64,000 nt of DNA from assembly GCF_029407905.1 (NCBI RefSeq), contig NW_026577930.1, positions 1,054,001 through 1,118,000 of the forward strand, written 5' to 3'. Below the pieces are notes generated by a model. It was not told the DNA's origin. It saw only the letters and a list, made by a program, of their open reading frames with translations, and ran no database searches. Below, in pieces: positions 21,895-31,540 of the stretch (within the stretch, counting starts at the first letter, position 1; the number at the start of each line of letters is the position of its first letter). The stretch comes from Bubalus kerabau. Lineage: Eukaryota; Chordata; Mammalia; Artiodactyla; Bovidae. The translations under genes and the position numbers were made by a program.

Positions 21895-23032
21895 ATGCCC
21901 CGTGGGCAGAAGAGTAAGCACCGTGCTCGTGAGAAACGTCGCCAGGCCCAAACTGAGATCCAGGGTCTTCACGATCAGGCTACCACATCTTGGGGAGAAG
22001 AGACCACCTCCTCCTCCCCTCCTGATTCAGAGAGCGCTCCCTCAAGCTCGTCTGCTGCTGGCACCTCCAAGGGGCCTCAGGGAGCCCAAGGCACCACCAG
22101 TGCTGCTGCAGGTGTATACGCAAAAGATCTGGTGGTGGTGGCGCAGCACGCTCGAGATCTGGTGTAGGTGGCACAGCATGCTCAATATCTGGTGTAGGTG
22201 CCAAGGGCCAAGTTCAGGAAGGTGAAAATTCCTCCCAGGCTTCAGCTGCTGCTGCGAGCTCTCACACAGATCTTCTGACCTGGAAGGCAGAGCTATTGGT
22301 GCAGTACATGCTGTTTAAGTATAAGATGAGGGAGCTCATTAAGAGGTCCGAAATGCTGCAGGAAATCAAGAGAAGGTACAAGGAACAATTCCCTGAGATC
22401 CTTAGCAGGGCCTCCGAGCGCATGGAGCTGGTGTTTGGCCTGGTGCTGAAGGAAGTCAGGCCCAACAGTCACTGCTATACCCTGGTGAGCAACCTAGATC
22501 TCAGCAACAGTGAGTCTATGAGAGGTGGCTGGGGGCTGCCGAAGAATGGTCTTCTGATGCCTCTGCTGGGTGTCATCTACCTGAATGGCAACCACGCCCC
22601 TGAGGAGAAGATCTAGAAGTTCCTGAATACGCTGTGCATCTATGATGGAAAAAGTCACTTCATCTTTGGAGAGCCCAGGAAGCTCATCACAGAAGATCTG
22701 GTGCAGGAAGAGTACCTGGAGTACCGGCAGGTGCCCGGCAGCGATCCCCCTCACTATGAGTTCCTGTGCGGTCCTAAAGCGCTGACAGAAACCAGCAAGA
22801 CGAAAGTCCTGCAGTTTTTGGCCAAGGTCAAGGATTCGGTCAATCCTGCCTTACTGCCGCAATATGAGGAGGCTTGGAGAGAGGAAGTAGAGAGCACCGG
22901 AGCCAGAGATGCAGCCAGGGCTGGCACTTCTGCCTCAACCAGGCCTGGCACTGCTGCCTCAGCCTCTCTGGCCCTTCTGCTTCAGCCGCTGTGCACCCCA
23001 GGGCCGCATCCAACAGCTCATCTCGCCCCTAG
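21895..23032 (+). pseudogene. MAGEB-like: MAGE-B family coding exon, frameshifted and with a nonsense codon
   Basis: The ATG at 21895 opens with MPRGQKSKHRAREKRRQ, the basic N-terminus typical of MAGE-B proteins, followed by a Ser/Ala/Thr-rich linker. In the family, the MAGE homology domain (two winged-helix modules) binds RING E3 ubiquitin ligases; expression is mostly testicular. Here that domain starts near 22278 (LTWKAELLVQYMLFKYKM) and runs through LPKNGLLMPLLGVIYLNGN, FGEPRKLITEDLVQEEYLEY and VLQFLAKVKDSVNPALLPQY to about 22880. The N-terminal frame ends at TAG 22165-22167. The homology continues in the next frame from about 22113, which fits loss of one base near 22113-22120. That frame meets TAG at 22614-22616, where the family has Trp (EEKI-W-EFLN), then stays open to 23042. 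The expected C-terminal end (AASNSSSRP, stop 23030-23032) is in a third frame, so another shift lies near 22965-22980. As written it cannot make a full MAGE protein. Homology is certain; true pseudogene versus sequence error is less so. Confidence 0.93.
22125..22204 (+). repeat. Tandem 30-base repeat inside the MAGE linker region
   Basis: Three head-to-tail units of about 30 bases begin at 22124, 22154 and 22184, each with the core ATCTGGTG.(A/T)GGTG. The first two full units differ at only a few positions; the third degenerates after about 17 bases. In the downstream (domain) frame they encode a Ser/Gly/Val/Ala-rich stretch. In the N-terminal frame the second unit supplies the premature TAG. 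The array lies between the basic N-terminus and the homology domain, in a part of MAGE that tolerates length change. Confidence 0.75.
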
Positions 23033-23260
23033 TGTGGTCTGAAGCCTGTTGTTCACTTTGTGGCTAGAGAAGCCGGTCAACCTTTGTTCCTGATATGCAT
23101 CAATAACTTTTGATTTTATTTCCCCCAATTTTCAGTTATTAAAACTTTTCAACAGAAAGGTCATTTAGAGTCATGATATAAGTATATGAATAACATGAAT
23201 CACACATACTTTGCTGTTTGTCAAATTTAGGAGTCAGAATTTTGTTTTCTCAAATAAATA
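23033..23260 (+). other. MAGE 3'UTR with candidate poly(A) signals
   Basis: The sequence after the stop (GTTCACTTTGTGGCTAGAGAAG and following) resembles the MAGE 3'UTR and matches the scraps after 6640 (GCACTTTGTGGCTGAAG) and 15291. Candidate poly(A) signals are ATTAAA at 23138-23143 and AATAAA at 23253-23258. Which one, if any, is used cannot be told from sequence. Confidence 0.5.
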
Positions 23261-24100
23261 TTGGAAATCCTTACATCACTTTTGTGATCGAAGATGAGAA
23301 TAACATCACTTTAGGATGAGAGTGTCCTTAGAAATGTGAAAGAAACCACACTAATAGACGCTCAGAACATTGATACATTGTTAGGGAGATAGCGGAAATG
23401 TCTTCAGATTTTGGCTGGCTTTACTGTCTGCTTAGTTTCTCTTTTTGTAAATGTAAAAGACACATACTTGCCTCTGCTTATGGTTTATGGTTTTCAAGAA
23501 TGTTTGAGAATATAAATTATAGCAAATGATTTATTCGTGGCTCTTCTTTTACACAGTCATTGAGAATCTGCTCTTAAGAAGTCTTCATGCTTGTACTGGT
23601 GATGTTTAGTCAAAAAAAGTCCTAGCCTCTGTCCACTCATTATAGTTTCTCAGAGATGCTGTCATTCTACGGAAGAGGCTGAGATACTCTCTACTTTAGG
23701 AAGAACAAGAAAGAAGCAGGTAAAGAGGGGTTGGAGAGAACATATTACTTTGGTTTCATTCCTAAGCGGAATTTTGGCTGATTTGGGAGGTTGGGTCTCT
23801 TTTTTCCCGACTTGGAACACTGCATAGTTGCTGACATCTGATAGATTGAAAAAAAATCCAGCTGATGTAACATCTGAGGTCAAGATAATCATAGTAATAA
23901 CTGCCGTTGCTCCTAATGTCTCAATAGAGGCAGGCGCCAAGACATAAGCTTTCCATAAATACTTATATACCACCAAACTGACAAGAAAGGGCTTATAACT
24001 TACTTCACAGGGGAGAGCCCAAGACTCATAGAGTTTGGTTTTGTGCTGAAATACATAAGGCTGGTAAATGACAGCTGGCAATAGACTCCTGCTCTACACT
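23261..24100 (+). repeat. MAGE unit-3 3' flank, partly duplicated
   Basis: TTATTCGTGGCTCTTCTTTTACACAGTCATTGAGAATCTGCTCTTAAGAAG near 23530 corresponds to 7195-7235 and 15870-15890. The rest is unassigned; the 139-codon ORF on the other strand (23662-24081) has no recognisable domain. Confidence 0.4.
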
Positions 24101-24102
24101 AC

Positions 24103-24226
24103 TTTACCCACTCCAGTGTTCTTGGCTGGAGAATCCTAGGCGCAGGGGAGCCTGGTGGGCTGCCATCTATGGGATCGCACAGAGTCGGAAACGCCTCAAG
24201 GGACTTAGCAGCAGCAGCAGGCTTAC
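24103..24226 (+). mobile_element. BovA2 SINE, 5'-truncated
   Basis: ACCCACTCCAGTGTTCTTGGC...GATCGCACAGAGTCGGAAACG, ending in AGCAGCAGCAGCAG. Confidence 0.85.
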
Positions 24227-24479
24227 CCTATTAGCTTTTTCTTAAGGCTTATTCTTCAGGCTTCTCAGAGACCTAAGAAACTTGGTCTCAGCGCAGAGTT
24301 CTGAGGTTGATAGAGCGAATCAATCTCGCAGAAATGATGGTGATTTCCCTGAATGAGGGTGATGGAAAGACCCATCCAGAACAGAAGGATCCTGTAAAGA
24401 CCCGTCCTCATTGGCAAGCCCATGAAGTCCTGAACTATCTGGGCTGCTGTGGTTAACACTTTCAACTCAGGTCCTGGGG

Positions 24480-26040
24480 AGGTGGGGACATTGGGAATCT
24501 GCAGAGAATAGAGCCCCAGGAAGGGTGCAGAGTCAAAGTGAGGACCCAGAGTGTGGACATGAAGCCCCTCAATCCACAGCCGACAGGGCTACACTAAATG
24601 TAGCCTCTCCACTAAGACACTAAGTCCCTCCTCTCCAGTTAGCCCTGGGAGGCATAGGTAAGTGCTGGCCAGCTCAAGGGCCCTGTGACTTCTGCCTGGA
24701 GGGTTTCAAGGAGATGACCTTGGTTTATAGGCTGGCTGTTCATCAGAGAGTGGAAATCCCAGGCATGACATTTGTACAGTCCTGTATGAAGAGTGTGTCA
24801 GCCATCTACCCCATTACAGATAAATTCTTAGAAAGTCCTGCAAATGTAATGGGCCCTGGGAGGGAACAAGCAGGGCTTTCAGACTAGGTTTATCCCTTAT
24901 TTTCTGAAGGCGAATGGCTTCAGGACCTTAAAGTCCTTGGGCTAATGGAGGGAGCCTCTATCAGCTGAGGAAGGGTACCCCGTTCCTAACAGGAGTCAAC
25001 TGATGATACTGACGGACAGTGAAGGATCCCTCCCAGAAGGAAGGGGGCTACAGAGGGCACTGTCCCTGTTGTCAGGCCTGAGACTGTGCCACTTATGCCT
25101 GGTGACATGGTGAGTCCTACTCACTTCCTCCCAGAGGATCACATGGAGGTAAGGAACCTCATCCTGATCAAAGGGAGCAGCCGAAGCTCAGCAGAAGGAT
25201 GATTTCCACGTTGTGCCAGAAGTCAAGGTAAGAACCCTGAATTCTTGAAAAGACCACTCGCCTCAAAACAGTGGGGGCAGAACATATTCCTTCCACTCCT
25301 GTTAACCTCAGAAGACCATGGCCTGTGGTGGGCCTATGAGGCAAACTCCTCTTCTTCCTCAGGGATCAGGGAACTATTGGCCTGGGTGGAGAAGCTTTAA
25401 GGCAAGTCAGGGAATGTTTCCAGTTGGGGAATATTTCCAGGTTCTTTCCAAGACAGTGAGGACAGCAAAGAACATGGGAACACAAATGCCAGGATGGCCA
25501 CACAGTATGTTCCCTACTCTCAGCCTAGAAGGCCTCAGGCAGATTTACCAGGCCGAGGGGCCCTTCAGCTCTGACCGAGGAGTAGCAGGAAAGTTAGGGT
25601 TTGGTCTGATGGTGGTGTTCCCATGTCAACAGAAGGGGGAGTCTTGGGCTTGGCTGAGAGTAAAATTTGGTACCCTGATTTGGGACCCTGAGAGGAACCA
25701 TCTGTCATTCTCAAGGAGCTTGCCACAGCTATTATTCTTGTGAGACTATGGGAAGGGGTGGCTAGATAAGCCACCCTTACTTCCTCCTCTAGGCTCACAG
25801 GGAGGTATCGGTCTTATTATGAGGAGATAGGCCTCAGGTCAAGAAGGAGGGGATTCCCCAGGCTCCACCAGACGTCAAATTGTGACACCTGAGTGGAGAC
25901 TGAGGGGTCTACTCATCCCTGAATAGAGGGGACAAAGGAGAGTCATGCCCTCCCCTTTGATGTCAGTTCTAGAAAGCTCAGGGGAAGACTGTCAGGCAAA
26001 GCTCTCCCTCACTTCTTTATACCAGGCCTTCTTCTTCTTC
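24480..26040 (+). other. Additional MAGE-upstream-like block
   Basis: GTCAAAGTGAGGACCCAGAGTGTGGACATGAAG (24530) and GTCAAGGTAAGAACCCTGAATTCTTG (25223) repeat the donor-like units of the two MAGE 5' blocks, and GGCTGTCAGGC/AGCTCAGGGGAAG wording recurs. No coding exon follows within the window, so this is probably the orphan 5' part of another unit. The 141-codon ORF at 25318-25743 shows no domain and is taken as chance. Confidence 0.35.
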
Positions 26041-26262
26041 TTCTTGAATTGGTAAGTCATATCTGACTCTTTTGTGACTCCATGGACTGTAGCCCGCCAG
26101 GCTCCTTTGTCCATGGGATATTCCAAGGAAGAATTCTAGGCTGGGTTGCCATTTCCTCCTCCAGGGGATCTTCCTGACCCAGAAACTGAGTCTGCGTCTC
26201 CTGCAGCTCCTGTATCACAGGCGGATCCTTTCCTGCTGAGCCATCAGGGAAGCCCTATATCA
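26022..26262 (-). mobile_element. Bov-tA/BovA2 SINE with target-site duplication
   Basis: A (TTC)n run is followed by GGTAAGTCATATCTGACTC...GAGCCATCAGGGAAGCCC. TATACCAGGCCT before and TATATCAGGCCT after form the flanking repeat. Confidence 0.85.
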
Positions 26263-26842
26263 GGCCTAAGGGAGGTGAGATCTTCGTTGCAAAGTATAGC
26301 CACCAGTCCTGAGAAGGGAGGGGTATGGTGCCTGCCAGGCACTGTGGCAGATGGTTTACAGTTACCACCACATGCCAGCAGTCCTTCCAGACAGGGCGTG
26401 TCAAACTCCCTTCAAAGTTAACGAGCGCGAGGCACTCTCAGGGAGTTTAATGATGTGACAAACTTTTCCATGGCTGTTTAAGTGACAGGGATGGCCATAG
26501 GCCCTTGATTTGAGTTAGTCTAAAGCTGACCGTCTCACTCCTGGAAGCCTCATCTGACCTTGTGCCCTTAATTCTCTTTTTATTCTCATTACTGTGAAAT
26601 GTATGAAGCATTAAGAGGGACTCTCAGGTCCAAATATTATATTGTAATACATAGCCAGAGCAATAATAATAATGCCAAAATAAGTGTGACATATGAAGAG
26701 AGGAAAAAAGAGATATTTAAGTGAGTAGATCTGATGTTAAGTGGTTTTACCACATCATTTGAAAAGTTGATTGTCTTGCTCCCTCTCCAGGACAGAGTAA
26801 GATGATTAAGTGCAAGCATTTAGAGTACTCTTTTATAATGTT
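26262..26842 (+). repeat. Duplicated segment, copy b
   Basis: Paralogue of 17370-17835 (see the matches given there). No coding content recognised. Confidence 0.5.
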
Positions 26843-27095
26843 AGTGAGAATGTCAATGTGTGCAACCATCGTGGAAAACAGTATTGAGGTTCCTCAAAAA
26901 ATTAAAAATTGAATTACCATATGATTCAGCAAGCCCACTTCTGGGTTTTAATCCAAAGGAATTAAAATTAGACTCTCCAAGAGGTATTTTCATTCCCATA
27001 TTTGTTGCAGTATTATTCACAATAACTGATACAGGGAAGCAGCCCAAATGTCTGTTGATGTATCAATGGATAGATATATGATATACACATATCAT
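26843..27095 (+). mobile_element. L1 ORF2 end, forward
   Basis: GGAAAACAGTATTGAGGTTCCTC, CCATATGATTCAGCAAGCCCAC, GCAGTATTATTCACAATAACTGA and CCCAAATGTCTGTTGATG are the L1 ORF2 end in order. Confidence 0.8.
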
Positions 27096-27101
27096 GGAGT
27101 G

Positions 27102-27102
<1 letters not shown>

Positions 27103-27140
<38 letters not shown>
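27103..27140 (+). repeat. (TG)n microsatellite
   Basis: About 38 bases of TG dinucleotide repeats directly abut the BovB tail at 27141. Confidence 0.95.
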
Positions 27141-27143
<3 letters not shown>

Positions 27144-27645
27144 CCTCAGTCACTCAGTTGTGTCTGATTCTTTGCGACCCCATGGACTGCAGCTCACCAG
27201 GCCTCCCTGCCCTTCACTGTCTCCAAGAGTTTTCTCAAACTCATGTCCATTGAGTCAGTGATGCCATCCAACCATCTCACCCTCTGCTGCCCCCTTCTAC
27301 TCCTGCCCTCAATCTTTCATTCCTAGTGTCAGGGTCTTTTCCAACGAGCCAGCTCTTTGCATCAGGTGGCCAGGGTATTGGAGTCAGATTGAGCATCAGT
27401 CCTTCCAATAAATATTCAGGGTTGATTTCCTTTAGGATGGACTGGCTTGATCTCCTTGCTGTCCAAGAGTCTCTCAAGAGTCTTCTCCAAGACCACAGTT
27501 TGAAAGCATCAGTTCTTCAGCACTCAGTCTTCTTTATGGTCCAACTCTCACATCCATACATGACTACTGGGAAAACCATAGCTTTGACTACAGGGACCTT
27601 TGTTGGCAAACAGATGTCTCCGTTTTTTAATACACTGTCTCACTT
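27141..27645 (-). mobile_element. BovB LINE 3' part
   Basis: Complement of the BovB 3' end, from CAGTCACTCAGTTGTGTCTG to GTTGGCAAACAGATGTCTCCG. The reverse frame reads RDSWTARRSSQSILKEINPE. Confidence 0.85.
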
Positions 27646-28139
27646 TGGAGCCTTAGGAAAATGCAGAGCCTTCAGTGAGAGGTCATTTCAAGGAAAGTTG
27701 CCTGGTGGTTAGAGAGACAGTGGGAGTGGTGAGCACAGCCAGATCCTTAGATGGAGGACCTCAGAGAATCCACAGTCTCCTGGACTTGTGATCTTTACCC
27801 TGGGTTGAGGGAGCCAGAGACCTCTCCATAAGGACCTACTTGATTATTTTATCTTGTGTGTAATTGGGCAAATTCTAGGCAAGTTCTAGATTTCTTGTTG
27901 GTACTTTAACACGTGGAAATATTCGTTATTTAGATGAACGGGTATCTGGGAGGGAAGATACTGGTCAATGACAAAAATTCTAAGAACTCTGAGTTGTTTC
28001 CAACTGGGAAAGAATCTACCTCAAGCACATTCTATGTCACATCCTCTGGTGTGAATGTTACATGATTGTCCTTGCTAGGCAACATTTAGTTCACTGTGAT
28101 TTTCTTTGTCTTGGAGTTTGGGTAATGTGCTGGAGTTCG
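27646..28139 (+). repeat. MAGE-unit flank, partly duplicated
   Basis: TTATCTTGTGTGTAATTGGGCAAA near 27848 matches 8268; the rest is unassigned. Confidence 0.35.
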
Positions 28140-28618
28140 GGGGGCCTAGTGAAACAGCATGTGAAACAATTGACCAGCTTAAACTGGTTTGACGTCAAAT
28201 AGATTGTTGATTAATCACACCTTGAGTCATTTTACAAAGAAGGAACTGCATGTATCCAAGAAGGAACACATGAACTCAGGATGACCCTGGAGCCAAGATC
28301 TTCAGTTTGCAAAACTGAGAAGAGAAATGATGCCCCGAGGGCCATTTACAAAGTGAGAAATCCTTCAATAAGGAAAACCTGGCTTCCTGTAACCTGAGTA
28401 GCTGAAAGGGACTAATTGAAGACTAGCCAATTAGCTTCCAAGTTAGAAATTCCCGTGACCCCTTAAATTGCACCCAGGCTCCTGGATTGAAGAGAGATTT
28501 GATACCTTGCCTCCTTCATTGGTTGGCCTTGCAGTAAAGCTCTTTTCTCTAAGGCTCTTGCCATAAGTATTGGCTTCTGTGCGCATCTGTCAGTGAGCCC
28601 ATGTTCAGTGAGTTACAA
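28140..28618 (+). repeat. LTR-like segment, related to 3730-4265
   Basis: See the matches given for 3730-4265. It contains CCTTGCAGTAAAGCTC, like a decayed R-region poly(A) signal, and ends GAGTTACAACA, as an LTR would. It is probably a solo LTR; family not assigned. Confidence 0.45.
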
Positions 28619-28920
28619 CAGCCCAGTTGAGATTTAGGACTTGTGACCATCTTTCTGAGGCACTGTAGCCCCTGGCAGAGTGTGGGTTCTCAGCACCCAT
28701 CCTGAATGGCCACCTCGATTGAGTTTTGTCTAGAGAGTCACCTTCCGGGTTCCTGCTTCCTCACCATGGCACACCAGGATCCTCAGGATACTTTTACTTT
28801 TAAGAAACAGCTCCTAGAGCAGACATTGTTGGGGTGAGTAAACTCATTATAATGTCCCGGTAGCTAAATGTAGTTAAAATGTGTCTGTGGTCTAATAATC
28901 TCATCAGGACTGTGGGTTAG
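28619..28920. other. Unassigned sequence after the LTR-like segment
   Basis: No ORF or repeat recognised. Confidence 0.3.
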
Positions 28921-29075
28921 ACAGGATGAGATGGTTGGATCGCATCACCGACTCAGTGGACATGAATTTGAGCAAACCCCAGAAGATAGTGAAGGACAGG
29001 GAAGCCTGGCACGCTGCAGTCCATGGGGTGGCACAGAGTCAGACATGAGAGAGCGACTGAGGAACGACAACAACA
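28921..29075 (+). mobile_element. BovB/Bov-tA 3' end
   Basis: ACAGGATGAGATGGTTGGATCGCATC...GTGGCACAGAGTCAGACATGAGAGAGCGACTGAGG. Confidence 0.8.
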
Positions 29076-29426
29076 CTGTGGGTTAAAGCCCCACCTAGGG
29101 GATTGTCTTCTGTATGGTTAGAATCCAAGGCTACAACTGTGGGTTAGAGACCCACCCCAAGAGGACAATGCAAAAGGTTAAATCTGCTGAGGTACTCAAA
29201 GGATTGGTTTAGAGTTCTGAACGCTGGGTTAAGGTCTCAGGCCTTTTGATTTGCTTGCCTATGTTGTCTATGTCTGACTGTTATGTGTTGGGATTGCCTA
29301 ATAGGCTGTGGCTATTGGATCACTGTGGCAAAACTTTATGAAACCTTGTATTAGTGGGATTTTGATTGTGTCCAGATGATAGGATAATCTTTACTACCAG
29401 AACTATACCCCACGAGTATCTCTACC

Positions 29427-29605
29427 TTGTTGTTGTTGTTGAGTCACTCAGTCATGTCTAACTCTTTGCATCCCCATGGACTGCAACATGCCAGGCTTTC
29501 CTGTCCTTCACTGTCTCCCAGAGTTTACTCAGACTCACGTCCATTGAGTTGATAATGCCATCCAACCAACTCATCCTCTGTCACCCCCTTCTTATTTCTG
29601 TCTTG
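29427..29605 (-). mobile_element. BovB/Bov-tA 3' end
   Basis: A (GTT)n tail is followed by GAGTCACTCAGTCATGTCTAACTC...CCATCCAACCAACTCATCC, the complement of the BovB end. Confidence 0.8.
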
Positions 29606-31368
29606 CTGAATAATAAATTCAGTCATGCTAATAATAAAATTATGCACTTTTCTTAACTATTTTCTCTACCTTATGTCCAATTTCCAATGAATCACCTAGT
29701 CTGTTGACTATACATTGTAAATGTCTTTTTAAATCTTTCTTTTCTCAATATTTACTACCCAGAAGAAACCAACCACTTCTCATGAGTTGACTACTCTTGA
29801 CCAGATTCAAACTGAGATTAAAATCTCTTCTTGAAAATTTTCTTCGTGTTTGCCTTAGATTGCTCTCCTCTTTTCTTAAGCACCACAGACATTTGTATAT
29901 AGTTATAATGTATTGCACTGAATGGCAAATATTTACTTATTCATATTCCCCAGTAGATTATAAACTTTGTGAATGACTGAATCTTTCTTGCTAATCATTG
30001 AAAAGCTAGCAACTAGCAAAAAAGGCAATATAGTGCACTCAATATAATAGCTCAAGTTAATTAAAGAAAACATCATAGGTGATTTATTAGGTGTTGTCAT
30101 TTCCAGTGATTATCATAGTCCAAAAGAGACAGAACATATTAGACTTCCTTAAAAATATTCTCCTGGGGAGAAAAACACAAAAGATGATTAGCAGAAATTT
30201 TTAATATTATTGGGAAGTCTATTGGCCAATATATCTTTAAATATTATTTCATTATGTGTTTTTTAGTTAAGGAAAATGTAATATCAATGTGATCTTTTTT
30301 ACCAACTTATTGCTGGGAGTTAAAAGGAGAGCGTACTCACCTTCAGTTTTGACAAACTGAGATACTGAGTTTCCTTATATCTACAATTGGATGGGAAGAA
30401 ATCCAGATTATTCCACAAGTGCCATCTTTAGGAATAGACAAGTACTGATTGCCTTTACTGAAGATTAAGTGTACCACTTATGTTTATTTTTTATTCATAT
30501 TTCAGACTATGCATAATGTGATTGATTACATTGATGTCCTGATCCCTCTCATCTGCCTATATCCATGCATTTTGCAGTGTTATTTGTAGCCTCACCTGCT
30601 CGTCGCTTGTATTGTCCTAAATGATGTTAGCATACGTGATGTAAGTAGAGATTTGACATGAGCTTGCACATCAGATGATGCATTCTCTTGTGCCTCTGTT
30701 ATTACCATGAAAACATTCCTGACCTAGTCTGCTGGAGGATGAGAGACATTTGGGTACAGCCAGGTTACCCAGTTCACCCCAGCCAAAGTGAGCCTAGATC
30801 AGGTGACCACCAGATCACCTCAAAACATGTAAGAGAGGCCAGTCAAGATAGGCAGAACTGTGTAGCTGACTTCTAGCAGAGTGTGTGTGCATTGAGTGTT
30901 TACTGCTGCATGCCACTAAGGTTTTGTAGTTGTTTGCTATGCAGAGAAAGATAACTGGTACATTACAATCCTTTCTGTATTCAAAGTCCATTCAAAGTAG
31001 TTTCTGAAGAAGCATTAAAAAGTACTCTCATGTAAGTGGTAAACTTGAAATGAATTTTTTAAAATAATTGAGCAAAGTGATAAAAAATATTCTATCAATA
31101 AACCATAAAAAATAGAAATTCAAGGAGTATTTAATAGTGTAGAATCTCTCTTTGAACATACTGAACATCCCTCTTTCACTACTTTGGCTCTAAAAGCAGG
31201 AGCCAGGTGGCACAGACAATGTTACCTGTAAAATATTTCTTCTTCCAGATCCAGGTGACTTCATACCTACCTCCTTTGCATTTTGACTAGAGTTGTGTAC
31301 TTGAGTTTTTACCTATTAGAATATGAGAGAAGTGATGTGTTTTTTATGGTTCAAGGCCGTTAAAGGAT
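29606..31368. other. AT-rich gene-free stretch; ancient repeat near 30700-30965
   Basis: No gene. CCCCAGCCAAAGTGAGCC...CAAAACATGTAAGAGAGGCC...CACTAAGGTTTTGTAGTTGTTTGC...GATAACTGGTACA has the wording of an ancient interspersed repeat 3' end whose family I do not assign. The remainder is unassigned. Confidence 0.35.
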
Positions 31369-31540
31369 GGGCTTCCCTGGTGGCTCAAATGGTAATCCCT
31401 GGGTAGGGAAGATCCCCTGGAGAAGGAAATGACAACCCACGCCAGTGTTCCTGCCTGGAGAATTCCATGGGTAGAAGAGCCTGGTGGGCTACAGTCCATC
31501 TGGTCACAGTCGGACACAACTGAATGACTAACACATGGAT
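31369..31540 (+). mobile_element. BovA2 SINE with internal deletion
   Basis: GGGCTTCCCTGGTGGCTCAAATGG jumps directly to TAATCCCTGGGTAGGGAAG, so about 40 bases of the usual head are missing. It ends CGGACACAACTGAATGACTAACAC. Confidence 0.85.

Noticed and set aside
21803..22225. 140-codon forward ORF over the MAGE N-terminus
   Set aside because: Wrong frame: the MAGE N-terminal similarity is in the frame starting at 21895.
23662..24081. 139-codon reverse ORF downstream of MAGE
   Set aside because: No recognisable domain, and it lies in duplicated flank where the other copies are not open.
25318..25743. 141-codon forward ORF in a GC-richer stretch
   Set aside because: No domain, no match to MAGE coding sequence, and it lies in a MAGE-upstream-like non-coding block whose paralogues lack the ORF.
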